Source: Amborella trichopoda | Taxonomy: Eukaryota; Streptophyta; Magnoliopsida; Amborellales; Amborellaceae | Length of the DNA stretch: 64,000 nt | Assembly: GCF_000471905.2 (NCBI RefSeq) | Contig: NW_006498220.1 | Span: 415,816-479,815, forward strand | Direction of reading: 5' to 3' | Shown here: positions 10,721 to 21,840 of the stretch, in pieces | How positions within the stretch are numbered: position 1 is the first letter of the stretch | Layout: each line of letters opens with the position of its first letter | Position numbers and translations under genes: made by a program | Notes under the pieces: model-generated | Told to the model about the DNA's origin: nothing | Database searches by the model: none | What the model saw: only the letters and a program-made list of their open reading frames with translations

Positions 10721-11289
10721 TTGAGCTGCGCAAGGCAGTGGTCACATTCGGCATTGAGTCACATGCGACGATGATCACGCGTGGCATTGATTTACGCACA
10801 GTGATGACCATGGACGGAGATGCCATGTGGGGGTCAAGAGTGATGCAAATGAGAAGGCCCGGTTACTGTGGCCTGTTGGAAACCAAATCCTTCAGCACAA
10901 TAGTGAAGTCCATGTTGTTTTGGAGGAAGGGAATCCATCATGTGCCAGCTCCTTGCTCGAGAAATTTTCTTTGTATGTCAGATGGATTAAAGCAGACACG
11001 GAAATGGTTAGCTTTTTCCTTTGGTCTGTAATCATCCTATTTGAGAACACCCAGCAGATGAATTGAAGCTGACTTCCAAGTGGTTTTGCTTCTTCTTCAT
11101 GATGAGGGCGTTTCTTTTTGGCCTATAACCGTCCTCTTATCCTCAGATGCAATAGTTTTGTAACCTCCCTAATAATGAACTTTTGATTGTGGCTTGTAAC
11201 TTTTTCTAATGCAATGAAAGAAATGAACTTCTTTCAAGCTAGCTTGATGTTCTTCTTTTCCAATTTCTTATTTTTTACTGCATGCACCG
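10721..11289. other. Noncoding region beside the element C integrase
   Basis: No convincing coding sequence. The last 230 bp are T-rich, with AATGAACTTTTGATTG and ATGCAATGAAAGAAATGAAC. This resembles the 3' end of a plus-strand transcript and sits where element D has the 3' flank of its antisense ORF (55089-55260). It may therefore be the residue of a lost antisense ORF in element C. Confidence 0.35.
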
Positions 11290-12260
11290 CATTTTAGGGA
11301 AATCTCAGGGATAGTGCTTCTTTAAGTATCGCCCATTGATAAGGGGCATCGCCTCTTCTCCATCCGAGTTTGCCGGTATATAGGCCCCGTTGGGTGTGAC
11401 CTTTTATAATATGAATGGATCCTCTCACTTGGGTTCAAACTTTTCCTTTGTGATGCCCATGCATGATAATCAGCTTCTTGACTGCTAAGATTAGATCTCC
11501 ATGGGCGAATGAGCTAACCTTGATAGATTTGTCGAAGGCTCTCTTCATTCTCCCCTGATTGAGTTCGAGGTTTTGTTGGGCCTCTAGTCTCTTTCGTCAA
11601 GGGCATCCAACTTCTGGTAAGGGAGCTTGACCCTCTCATCTTCAGTCAGTCCCTAATGTGTAACGACTCTATTGAAGGCATCTAAACTTCGAGGGGTAAA
11701 GCTGCCTCACCTTCATAAACCAGGGAATAAGGGGTAGAGTTTATAGCATTGCGAGTGGTGGTGCGATATGCCCACAGAGCCTCAGGGAGCTTCTCATGAC
11801 AATTCTTCCTTAACTTTGAAACTGACTTCCAGAGCACCCCACACAGAGTTTTGTTGAACGCCTCAACTAAACCGTTGGCTCGAGGGTAGTACATGGTCGA
11901 GTATTTCCACTCGTAGCCAAACTGGTTGACTAGGCGATCAACGTGATGGCTTTTGAACTGAGGGCCATTATCGAATATAATTCGGTCCGAACTGGTATAT
12001 GATGTGGTGCGCACAAAGCTAGCCACAGTGGTCCCTGTAACCTGCTTAAGGGGGACCGCCTCAGCCCACTTGGAAAAGTAATCTGTTGCTGCTAGAATGA
12101 AGGCATGACCCAAGGCAGAAGGAGGGTCGATGGGTCCTACAATATCCATTCCCCACTGGGAAAAGGGTCATGATGTCACTATAGAATGGAGGGGCTCCGA
12201 GGGCTAATGAATGAGGCCTACGTGAATTTGGCACACTTGGCATCTTTGGGCATAGTTTTG
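11290..12260 (-). pseudogene. Integrase, element C
   Basis: Reading down the minus strand: YYWPSMVADAQNYAQRC as the end of the zinc-binding part, then an open segment 12149-11682. The segment starts MDIVGPIDPP and includes IIFDNGPQF and RANGLVEAFNK. The catalytic triad looks complete: Asp in MDIVG, Asp in FDNG, and Glu 35 residues later. A stop at 11682 follows ALPLEV. The C-terminal part is still legible in other frames: LTEDERVKLPYQKLDALDERD, then FEPKWEDPF and PNGAYIPANSDGEEAMP to LKKHYP. Integrase would insert the cDNA into chromatin. It is the best preserved integrase in the window, yet broken by the stop and by frameshifts in the last third. Confidence 0.88.
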
Positions 12261-12264
12261 GGCA

Positions 12265-12960
12265 TCAGCCACCATTGAAGGCCAATAATAGCCGAGTCTG
12301 TAGCTCTTGGGCCATCTCCAATCCGATTATTAGGGATTGATATTTAGCTTCAATATGGGAAAATGCCTCTGCAAGTGAGAAGGATAGAGGGATCATTCCA
12401 CCGTCAGGAGTCAGTAACACGACTCCGGTACCCCCTCTATCAGACTGGAATGCTCTGTCGAAATACATATCCCACGAACGAGATAGTATCGTATGGAAAA
12501 CTTCCTCATCTGGGAGATCACTTGACAGGGGATATTTCGAAGGGACTGGGTGAGCAGCAAGAAAGTCTACTAGGGCTTGACCTTTGACTGCATTTTGTGG
12601 TACGTACATGATGTCAAACTCCATCAGCAATAATGCCCACTTGGCCAGGCATACTGATAGGCATGGCTGGGTCATAAGGAACTTGACCGGGACCGCCTTT
12701 GAGATTAGTTTGACCTCGTGACTGAGCAAGTAATGTCAGAGCTTCTGTACCGCAAAGATCAAGGCTAAGCACGACTTTTTGATGGGAGGGTAATTCTTCT
12801 CGGCTCCTTGCATCTTGCAACCGAGAAAATAGAGCATTGTTTCCTTCCCCCCATCGATGTTCTGTGCTAGGAGTGCCCTGAGTGACTCATCAAGGGCATT
12901 CACATATAGGATGAGAGGTGTTCCTAACACTGGCGTAGAGAGCACTGGAGAATTCAACAA
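12265..12960 (-). pseudogene. RNase H and second RNase H, element C
   Basis: The first domain (12960-12600) reads TPLILYVNALDESLRALLAQ, NYPPIKKSCLALIFAVQKL and HYLLSHEVKLISKA across a frame change. It is followed by AKWALLLMEFDIMYVPQ and KGQALVDFLAAHP. The second domain starts at WDMYFDRAFQSDRGGTGVV, includes the first Asp, and continues to FSHIEAKYQSLIIGLEMAQEL, matching the archaeal-type RNase H pattern (AEYxALIxGLxxA). It is cut off after QELQTR by a frameshift. The arrangement after RT and before integrase is the Tat-lineage order. Confidence 0.83.
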
Positions 12961-12963
12961 ATA

Positions 12964-13800
12964 CTACTTGATATCATCGAGTGCAACTTGGCATGCCTCA
13001 TCCCATATGAAGGGAGTGTCCTTCTTCAGGAGGTGTGAAAGGGGTCTACATCGTTCTGAAAGGTTTGAGATGAACCTTCGAATGTAGGCCATCTGTCCTT
13101 GGAGAGACCGCAGTTCATGCCAGGTCGTAGGCCGTGGCATGTCCTGAATTGCCTTAATTTTGACCAGCTTGATCTCCAGCCCACGGTACATTATGATGAA
13201 CCCTAAGAATTTTCCTAAGCATACACTAATGGCACATTTCAAGGGATTCATCTTGAGTTGGTGATGCCGCAGCCGTTCAAATACCTTTTTAAGGTCTTGT
13301 ATGTGGGCGTTCTGTGTTTCAGATTTCAGCACCAAGTCATCTACATAGCACTCGACCTCATTGTGGATCATATCCTTGAAGATGGTTGTCATGGCTCGCT
13401 GGTAAGTGGCACCGGCATTCTTTAACCCGAAGGGCATCAAAGTGTAGCAAAAGACACCTTTTGGGGTGAAGAATGCAATGGCCTCCTTATCTTCTGGTGC
13501 CATTATGATTTGATTATAACTAGAATATCCATCCATGAAGAAGAAAATTTGGCAACGAGCCGTTCAATCAACAAGCATCTCAGTGAACGACAAGGGGAAG
13601 TCGTCCTTGGGGCAGGCGGTGTTCAAGTCGCAGAAGTCAATATAGACCCTGATTTGGCCATTCTTCTTCTTGACTGGGACGATGTTTGCTAGCCATCTTG
13701 GGTGTATGACTTCACGTATGAATCCATCTTGCCTGAGCTTGTTCACCTTGACATCGATCTGCATCTCAAGGTCAGGACTAAACCTTCATGATTTCTACTT
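12964..13800 (-). pseudogene. Reverse transcriptase, element C (YVDD intact)
   Basis: The N-terminal part (13764-13564) reads GFIREVIHPRWLANIVPVKK and VYIDFCDLNTACPKDDFPL. A frame change leads to the long open segment 13536-12964 with MDGYSSYNQI, LMPFGLKNAGATYQRAMT and the catalytic YVDD (13336-13347, read on the minus strand). After that come LKMNPLKCA, KFLGFIIMYRGLEI and LQGQMAYIRRFISNLSERC. This is a nearly complete gypsy RT with its active site kept. One stop and one frameshift interrupt it. Its much better state than A and B suggests more recent insertion or a different history. Confidence 0.92.
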
Positions 13801-14660
13801 TATGGGTTTGATGGGCGGATAAATGTCGAGATGATGGAGACCAATTTGAGGGTCTAGAGCAGGCATCTCATGATAATGCCAGGTGAAGACATCCTGGTTT
13901 TCTCAGAGGAGGGAAATATAACTTTCTTTCTTGTCTGGGGACATTTTCGTCGAGATGAAAGTTAGTCTTAGGTCGGCCTCATCCCCTAAGTTTATCTCTT
14001 CAAGATCATCAGCTGTGGCCTAACCACCTTCTTCCCACTCTTCCGGAGCCTCTTACAACTCTTCGTCTAGGGATTTAGGATGCTTCTCATCAATCTCGAG
14101 TGTAGAGACACACGATCGTGACATTTCTGCTTCTAGGAGGGGGCCAGTGTGAGAGATGATTTCTGGTCCCCGGCTGAGCCAAGCAAAGAAAGGGTCGACT
14201 TCGAACGGGGAGTGCATGCTTTCATGACAGGGGTCACTTGGTGCTTGCCCCGAGCTGGGTGACGCTTCATGAACTTGAATCATGTGACATGCCTCGTGGG
14301 AATAGGGGCTTGAGGATGGCTCGGTCTTAGCTTGGGTTGACAAGGATGACTGTCAAGAATCTAGCTGCCTGTACCAGCATCTTTCTTAGGCGCTTCCGTT
14401 GCAACCTGCTGAGGCTGGTGCCTCTGAGCTAGCTGTTTAGAGTGTCGAAGTCTGGGCACTATCGAGCTGCACCTGTGGAAGAAGTAGAAGAGGAGGGAGA
14501 AGAAGAAGAGTTAGAATGTTCCGGGCTTTTTACATTGTCGCCAGAATTGGACGTGTGTAAGGGGTATTTTAGGTCCTACAGCGGCTTTGACCGTTGTGGG
14601 GTGCTTTTAGCATCATCACCCATATTGGACGACTCTTGAGCTGTTGATGACTCAGGGACG
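13801..14660 (-). pseudogene. Pre-RT spacer of element C; protease not found
   Basis: The minus strand reads LTFISTKMSPDKKESYISLL, ENQDVFTWHYHEMPALDPQI and HHLDIYPPIKP, which is the segment normally linking protease to RT. Further upstream (14343-14053) is an open acidic, Ser/Pro-rich stretch of 96 residues ending SLDEEL. I saw no aspartic protease motif (DGG/DSG with the following hydrophobic residues) between here and the gag. In related element D the protease lies in the corresponding place, so C has probably lost it by deletion between about 14340 and 14660. Confidence 0.6.
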
Positions 14661-15625
14661 TCCGTCTAATTGGACGATAGGATAAGGTGAGTTGTGCCTA
14701 GGAAGAAGTCCCGTAAGGTTGGCAGTGGAGGAAGGGGCCTAAGAAATTCTTCCTCGATTGGTGGCTGAGGGAGACGATTCCTTCGGCGAGCGGACCTGGG
14801 TGCCTGTCTCTTTTTGGATCCCTGAGGAGGGGTTTGGTCCGCCCTATCGAGCTGATGAGTAGTCTTGGCTTGGTGGACTGCCTCACGACTTGAGCCTACT
14901 TCGCCCATGAAAGACTTCCTAGGGTTGAGAAGTCGGGGGCTCTGAAGGGTCCAATGTATGCTCATAGGGGGCCTGTAGTGGGATTTCCTCTTAGATGAGA
15001 GTGACAGCTTGGAAGTGTTATGGGAGAACGGTACAAACAACGTGGCCTTCCTATACCTTCTGAGTGACTATAGCTTCGAACCCAGAGCATTCTTTAAGCT
15101 CGTGGCGCCATACTTGGTGATATGGGCAACAGAGGTTTTTTGTACCCTACCTGGCGGGCTTGGGAGTGACGAGACCCTGTTGAAGAATTTCCTCGAAGAG
15201 GGCCTGCAGAGGATCTAGCTCAACGTTTCCCAGGGCTTGCATCGAGAGTCCTTAAATTGGTGGAAGAGGGACTTGGGGGCGTCCTTCTGGGTTACCATGA
15301 GCTTCTTAGCATTGCTGCATCTTCTTTGCCAAGAGCTCTTGAAAGTTAGTGCATTCGCTTATGTCATGGCCTCATATCAAGTGATACGAGCACCAGAATT
15401 TCTCAGTTTCTGGAGGCAGGAACTTGGTCTGTCTTGTCGGCTTTGGCATGATGTGTCTCGCTTCGAGCATTATGGAAAATAGTGCACGGAGGATGGCGGG
15501 TGCCCCATCATCTTCTTGTATTTTCACTATGTAAGAAGCCTCAGTTGCCCCGAACACTTTCTTTAACTCTTCGAGCTTTATCTGACCTTGTTAATAAGGG
15601 CTTCGATAGTGTCATTGAGCTTAAA
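14661..15625 (-). pseudogene. C-terminal gag region of element C with extra zinc knuckles
   Basis: Two motifs of the form CX2HX4HX4C lie here on the minus strand: one at 15351-15392, with an internal stop, and one at 15087-15128 (CPYHQVWRHELKEC). A third, more upstream, belongs to the preceding entry. The rest is Pro/Ser/Arg-rich, and a segment ending in LPPLPTLRDFF is shared with element D (about 59300-59400). Such knuckles bind element RNA during packaging. Three per gag is unusual, since one is typical of the lineage as I know it. Confidence 0.7.
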
Positions 15626-18260
15626 GCAGTCCTAAGTGGGGTGGCTTACTTTCCTGTGATAGGTGTAGTACCTATCGTGCGTCTTTTGTCCAGCTTGTTC
15701 TAGAGTGTTGACCTCCGGCAGCTGGATCATGTTTTTCTCATGTAGTAGTCGAAGCAGTGTAGGGACCCATTCCTTGTTGAAGGGGTACACGTGCTGGATC
15801 CAGAAGTATCTTCGATTAATATTTTTGGGAGGCGGGACCTTATTGTAGGACTGTTGCTTGCCCCCGACCTGAGGCGTTTGTGCCTTGGAGAGGTCTAAGG
15901 TTAGAGGGGCAGCGTTCTTAGTATCAGCCACGGTGACAGCCACACTGATCACTGCTTTTTGCTGGTTTCCCTAGATGTTGGAGCGGGAGCTCGAACCAGA
16001 GGGTTACTGATGATATCTGCCATGGTGGTTAGACAGACCCTCAATATGAATTGCTTTAGAGATGAGCTCTGACATTGAGGGTGGATTGGAAGCCTCGACA
16101 TGCAGGGCGATCTCAGGAAGCATGTTCCATATACAGGTTTGAACTGCTTCTTTTTCAGTCATGGGAGTGGCATGAAAGGTTGCTAGCTCTCTCCATCGGG
16201 TGATGAACTTGTCAACTTGCTCACCAGGGGTCTTGAGTCAAAGTGAGGAGCTCGATGGTCTCCACGTTTCTCTGGATTTTGTAGAAGCGTTGGTAAAACA
16301 ACTACCCCATTTCCTGCCAGGTGTGCATGAGTTTGGAGGCAGCCAAGCATACCATTGGAAGGCTGGCCCTTCAAGAGTCTCGACGAACTGACGGAGGAGG
16401 AGTCGCCCGTTAGTCGCCGTCTCCCTACAGGTAGCTTGGAAGTGGCCGGTATGCTGGTGAGGAGATGTAGTACCATTAAATAGGGGGAGCTTCCCTTTTT
16501 GATAGTTTGGGGGAAACGGCACCTGGTCAATGTACGACGAGTACAGCTTCTAGTAGAGTAGCGCCTCTTACATGCCTGGGACCTTGTTCTAGAGACTGTG
16601 GGCCACCATAGCATCTATGTCGATTTGGGAAACCCCAAGGGAGGTAGAGCTATCTTAGGAGACCTGTGGGGGAGTTTGCCAGGGAACTATGTCTTAACCA
16701 GATGGGGAATCGGTCTCATAGTGCGAAGAAGGGGACCTGAAGGCTTATAGGCGTTCCATCTTTTTTAAGATGGAGTGCATCATTGCCTCGAACTTGTTCA
16801 TCTGCTCTTCTTGGGCATCGTCCGGCTTGTTGATCACCATGATGCTGACCGTTTTTTCTGGAAGGTTAGCTTTAGGCTAAGTAGTGGACTACCAAGGTTT
16901 GCGAGTCATACGAGGCAAGTCGGTCTGCAGGGGCTCATCATGCCCTGACTGGACTCGAGCCTTGTACGTTGACCTTGTAAGGACCGATTCTTGACGGTCT
17001 TAAGGCCGTGGCTTCTGGGCAGTGATCAGCGAGCAGTATTCTTTGACTGGTTCGGGCTCTGGGATCCACAGATGGAAGAAGGGATTACAAGGCAGGCAAA
17101 GGTGGTAACCTCAACTGCCTTAGGGGCTTCTTTGGTTAGGATCAGCAGACCTTTCTTCTACTTGATCTTGAGGCTGTTATGGACCTCACTCCAAAATCGA
17201 GCCTGAGATTTGAGCTGCACCACTTTTCTTGTGCAGGCGAGGGCCGTGTCTATTAGCTGATGAAGAGAATGGGGTCTAAGGGTAGAGGACAACCTAGGTT
17301 TCTGCCTTGGAGGCTGGAGGCTCCTGTCAGACATCAGGCCATTGCCTCGGATTTCCTTGTGGGGCCCGGGTGTTCAGCTGACCTGAGGCTAGCTCAAGAT
17401 GGTACTCTTAGGGAAGACCTTTGAGTACCATGTCTCGAGGTGCTTGCCTGGTGAGAGAGGAGTGACAGACGAAGGAGCTGGTTCATGACTCCGCCTGAGT
17501 CAAGGTCGGGAAGGAACCTGCAAAGTCGATGCGTGTGCACCTTTAGGGTTAGCCGTCCGGGTGACTCGGGGTCGGCCTTTGCTCAACTGGTTCGACCTTA
17601 AGAGGTCGAGATCCACCAGCTTGTGTCTATGAGGGACCGGGTGGGGACCTATCTCTCATAGGGTGAAGCTGTGTGTGCTTGGAGGGAGGACGAAGTGGTC
17701 GACCCTCATGTACTAGAGCTAGCATAGAGCTGGCGCTGCCGGGAGTTGTTGGATGCATAGCATGCGCAGGGTTTGGCCAGTGAAGGCCTAGCCTTGAATG
17801 CGAGTTCGAGGCAGCATGAAAGTTGCCCCGAGGTGTGGCTCGAGTGAGTGGACCACGAGCCTTTAGGTGTGTCCGTGGGGTGGAGACCTCAGGATTTTCG
17901 CCTTTGTGTGCCGAGCCTCCAGGTGTAGAGGTTCGGGGTAACGAAGGAGTTAGGGGGGTAGCATTGAGACATCCCTCAGAAGCAATGATAACTTGCTTGC
18001 CTTTCGCGAGAATGGGAAGGGCAGCCTTTCAGCGTACCTCAGTTATATGACGGCAAGGAACTTGCTAGTAGCAAGGTGCGTGCTGTGTGAGGCAGCAGAT
18101 GTGCAAATGCAAAGGGTCTTGGTGGAGGGTCCATTAAGGCGAGGAAACGGGGAGTCAGGAACCTTTAAGTCCCTTCTCACAGCAACCCAGGAAAGAACCT
18201 TGGAGCCGGACTATGAGTCCCAACTCAGAATGAGTGTAGGGAAGGAGGCTTGAGCATATA
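15626..18260 (-). pseudogene. gag, element C
   Basis: The capsid-like core reads FNGTTSPHQHTGHFQATC, RQFVETLEGPAFQWYAWLPP, then KEAVQTCIWNM and EASNPPSMSELISKA, corresponding to the same blocks in element D. The first knuckle-like motif (15626-15667) has its first Cys changed to Tyr and an internal stop. Upstream, 16700-18260 is a long basic and Pro/Ser-rich N-terminal extension that matches element D in short blocks (MNKFEAMMHSI, SMLALVHEGRP-like). Many stops and frameshifts are present. Gag would form the particle. The start codon cannot be fixed; the region begins about 150 bp inside the primer-binding site. Confidence 0.75.
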
Positions 18261-18393
18261 GCCACAAGTACGGGGATAAAGAAGTCCCCAACTCGGATGA
18301 ATTGGTTGAATAACCCAGATACCATAGAAAGTAATCCAGAAAGTAAAAGATGATACTGATCAAACAAAAGAGAATCGACGAAGGGGTAATAAG

Positions 18394-18413
18394 TCCCCAA
18401 TGGAGTCACCAAG
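18394..18413 (-). promoter_or_regulatory. Primer-binding site of element C
   Basis: On the minus strand, immediately inside the LTR edge, lies TTGGTGACTCCATTGGGGA. Element D has TTGGCGACTCCACTGGGGA in the same place. A TGGCGACTCC-type start is what I recall for Tat/Ogre elements, attributed to a tRNA-Arg primer; the tRNA was not checked. Its position between LTR and gag fixes the orientation of the element. Confidence 0.7.
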
Positions 18414-18506
18414 CTGGTTAGGCGCCTCAATCTCACCCTCCGGATCTAGATGATCTGGTGGCACGTATCTCAGGTTTCTAGTGAACCGGGGACTTGAGAT
18501 CGTACT

Positions 18507-18526
18507 NNNNNNNNNNNNNNNNNNNN
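18507..18526. other. Assembly gap (20 N)
   Basis: A run of 20 N inside the LTR of element C. Compared with the LTR at 42399, roughly 100 bp are missing around this place, so the true gap may be larger than 20. Confidence 0.95.
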
Positions 18527-19089
18527 AGCTAGCTCGTGTGGGCGCCCTCTTAGATCATGAAGACAGTCCCCGAGTTGCTTTAGCTGGTTCAGAATAGCCT
18601 CCCTTAACCTGCGATCACCTTGTTTTCTGTACAACACTAACATGATTAATTTTCAAGATAAGTGGGCCAAAGGGACCCACCCTTTTCTTAGGGGAATGTA
18701 CGTTCATATGAGAGAGTGATGGAGTTAAAGTTTCAAATAAAGATAGAAAAGAAAAGACAATTTGATGAAGGGGCGAGACTAACATGACAGCTGAAAAGTT
18801 ACCGACTCAGAGTGATAGCAAGAAGGGCATGGTACTCAGGATCAGCGCGACGGTAATACTACTCAAAACCAAGGCTGATAGGACTGTCTCAATCTGATGT
18901 GGCAGCAAGCCGCACTCAAGACCAGCACGATGGCAATACTGCTCGACAGCCAGACCGCTATGTCAGTGCTAGGCTAAGTCGACCCTCAGTCAAGTGAGAA
19001 GAGAAAAGAAATAAGAGAAGAAATGGGAATGAAGAGAGAGAGAGACAGAGAGACAGAGAGAAAGAGAGACGACGAAGGGAGGAAGAATC

Positions 19090-19640
19090 CATACAGCAAT
19101 GGGCCTCTCCGTTGACATCATGAGAAGACACCGCATCCCTTACATGCAGCGATGGCTTCTGGTGAGGCACATAGCGATAGCTCCCCATGAGGCACACGAC
19201 ACTAGACGTGGAATAAGAGAGAAACTCGCAGACGACAATAAGCATCGTCGTTGGCAACACGAGAAGACAACACGTCCCTTGCAGACGGCGATAGCTTCTG
19301 GCGAGGGGCACGACAACAACTTCTCATAAGTCACACAGCGAGTACCTCTCGTGGAGCGCACAATGATAGGGATGGGACACAAGGGAAGCCTGCGCACAAC
19401 GATAGGCACAGAGAGGCGCGAAAGGAGCCTACGCATGGTGATGGACGCCGAACGTAAAAGAGAAGCTCGCGGACAGTGATGGGTATTGCCGCCACCCTTC
19501 GTGGGCGGCAATGGATATCACCGCCTACAATAGTCACACGACAGGGTGAAGCCCCTGTGGACGGCAATAAGCTTCGCTACCTGCGTTTCTCGCTGAGACG
19601 TCGAGGATACACTTGCGGACGACGATGAGCAGTGACATCT
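19090..19640 (+). repeat. Diverged tandem array in the LTR of element C
   Basis: Irregular units contain GCGATAGCTCC, GAGGCACACGAC and ACGACAATAAGC-like cores, about 26 bp and multiples. It is related to the 8400-8870 array in the same orientation. It occupies the slot between conserved LTR blocks where the 42399 LTR has a quite different 47-bp array. Overlapping ORFs on both strands are shadows of the repeats. Confidence 0.65.
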
Positions 19641-20020
19641 ACAAATCTCGCCGAGAGATAGAGACACGCAAACAGAAGGGGAAAAGGAGCTCTCACATGG
19701 CACTATCATCGCCATGCATGACCCGTGAAACCACGGGAAGGAGAAGAAGGAAATACAGAGGCATGCACGGCACTGCCATTGCCGTGCATGGCCTCTGAGG
19801 GAGGCTTAGGCGAAGAAGAAGAAGAAGAAAGAAAAGAAGAGAGAGAAAGTGCACCTTAAGCCAGGGGGTACCAATCCAAAAGCTTCTCTCTCCTTACTCT
19901 CTCTCTCGAAATATGATCCAACAATGAGAAGGAAAGGGAATTCTATTATGTTAAAAATCTCTTTGATGAAGGGTTTCCAAGCCTCTTTTCATTTTTTTTA
20001 CGTACAATGATGGTACGTAG

Positions 20021-20028
20021 TGTATATA
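20021..20028 (-). promoter_or_regulatory. TATA-like box of the element C LTR
   Basis: The minus strand reads TTCTATATACAC at the place where the related LTR has TTCTATATAAAC (44925-44931). The conserved position between matching blocks supports it as the LTR core promoter; the change from TATATAA to TATATAC suggests weakening. Confidence 0.5.
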
Positions 20029-21290
20029 GAATTGTGTTTAAAAATGGATGGATGATCAAAATTAAACCTAATTGCTGAAAATTAGGATTTAACTGAATTT
20101 AGAGAAATTAGAAAATAGGGTGAAAAAATATAGATTTGTCCCTTCCTAATGTGGAACTCCAAGACAGTCCCTGTGTTGCCCTAGAACGTGCATGATTTTT
20201 CATGGATGATCCGGGGTTGTTTTGATGCTCGCTTGATCGAAAGATAATCGTTTTCTTGTAGGGCTCGGCATGGCGATCATTTTGATACCAACTTTGAGCC
20301 ATGGATTGTGTTTTTAGGGCATAGTCATGTGACTTGAAATTTGAATGAATCTTGAAAGTTTGGATCGATAGTGTGCTCATTTCTTGATGTTTTTCTGTAA
20401 TTTATTTGCTGGATTACACTGAGCATGCCATCACGATCGCGGGGCAACAAACGCAACTCGATACCATGCCCAGACAAAGGTTTTGCAAGTTTGGAGTTTT
20501 GGCCGGAATCTGGAATTCTGATGAAGGAATTTGCAATCACTTCGTCGGCTTCGTGTGCGAAATCCAACCATTCATCATGTACGGGGTACTAGAGATGGCC
20601 CTAGACCTTACATACACGATGGAACTGGTTTTGTTTCGATTAGGCTCGCGAGCGGTGTGATTTTGTTGCTCGAGCGAGACAAGATGCTGCTAATTTTCTT
20701 GTACTTTCTTCACATGTCAGCAACTTCTCTCTAGCTTTTCTTCACGCTCGAGCATCGTCGTGAGGCGTGCCACATATCGAAACGCTCGTCTTGACGAGAC
20801 GAATACATTCCATCAAGTTGAGCACGATTTGATCTCGGATGAGGGAGATATAAGCATCATAAGTAACTTTTCGTGACTATCCCTTTAATGGAGTTGAGTT
20901 GCAGGGTGGCCGCACGGGAATAGTGTGCAACTCCTCCTATTTCGCTCTTTTGTCTATAACTTCTTCCTGGAATGTCTATTCAAGCTGAAATTTGACCCCT
21001 AGGGGTTTTCAACTGTGTCGGATCCAATGGCGGTAATCTTACAGCAAATTGAGACACTGAAAATATAGCTCTAGTTATAGGGTCCGTTTTCAAGGTGCTT
21101 GAGGTTGATTCTACCGAAAATGTTTCTCAATATGCACTACCTTAGACATGTTGGTATGCGACGAAACTTGGCAGGAGACTTTTGAGAGTCCTTATGAAAA
21201 TCTTGGCCAGTTCTGGATCTACTATGAGACTGTCAGAATTTCCACTGTATGTTAGGCTTTATTAACCGGGGACCCATGATGATGAAAAAA

Positions 21291-21489
21291 ATCTTCCAAC
21301 ACCTATACCCAGCACATGTGAACCATACATTACCTCAAAAAGACCCAAAAATCCCCAAAATGGTTCACTTCTAAAAATAAAAGTCTCAGCCACTATATCT
21401 GTTACGCTAGTGAGCCTTATGCAGATATACTCCCTCTATCTTATGCATGGTTAAGGAGGAGGATTTCTCCCTGATAATGAGCATTAGAT
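21291..21489. other. Unassigned sequence beyond the element C LTR
   Basis: AT-rich, no ORF above noise. It may contain the true outer end of the LTR and a target duplication, but I could not identify either. Confidence 0.3.
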
Positions 21490-21840
21490 GAGGATCATCA
21501 TGAGTAAAAATAAGAGCTTCAAGCGAACATAGACACAAAGCTAGCATGGTGAAAACCCGAAATGGCGCCATGAGTAAAAATGACAGGTGGGCATGGCCAT
21601 GAAGCCATGAGTAAGAGTGTCCTGAAAATAAGAAAACCGGGCATGGTGAAAACCCAAGAAGGTGCCATCAGTAAAAATGGAAATCAAAGGTAGAAGTCAC
21701 GGGTAAAAGAGCCTAAATAAAAAGAAGTTGGTGAAAACCATTTTTATGGCGTCTCTTCAATCCATTTTAGGTGAAGGGCACTAGTACTAATAAACAGGTT
21801 GATGCAGCTTTTGACCAAAGGTGACTTCAGCCGATCACAT
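21490..21840 (-). repeat. Dispersed module, inverted copy of 47690-48080
   Basis: Contains several copies of ATGAGTAAAAATG and GGTGAAAACC. Its reverse complement matches 47690-48080 in order, e.g. GTTGGTGAAAACC here against GGTTTTCACCAAC there, followed on both by AGGGC(A/G)CT and TTGATGCA. The module is itself built of short degenerate repeats. It lies outside the LTR of C, so it belongs to another element, probably of opposite orientation to D. Confidence 0.6.

Larger units (their letters stand above)
18415..21290 (-). repeat. 5' LTR of element C
   Basis: The inner edge is sharp: on the plus strand it starts TGGTTAGGCGCC directly next to the primer-binding site, i.e. the LTR ends CCTAACCA on the minus strand. 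The same edge occurs at 42399 and 62935. The body matches 42399-46200 in several blocks (18538-18620, 19860-20750 and 20880-21270 here), separated by unrelated tandem repeats. The outer edge is uncertain because similarity stops near 21290. A 20-base gap lies at 18507-18526. Confidence 0.72.

Noticed and set aside
10267..11031. 254-codon plus-strand ORF
   Set aside because: It crosses the LTR-like repeat, a GA microsatellite and unrelated sequence. The homologous left copy of the repeat does not keep the frame.
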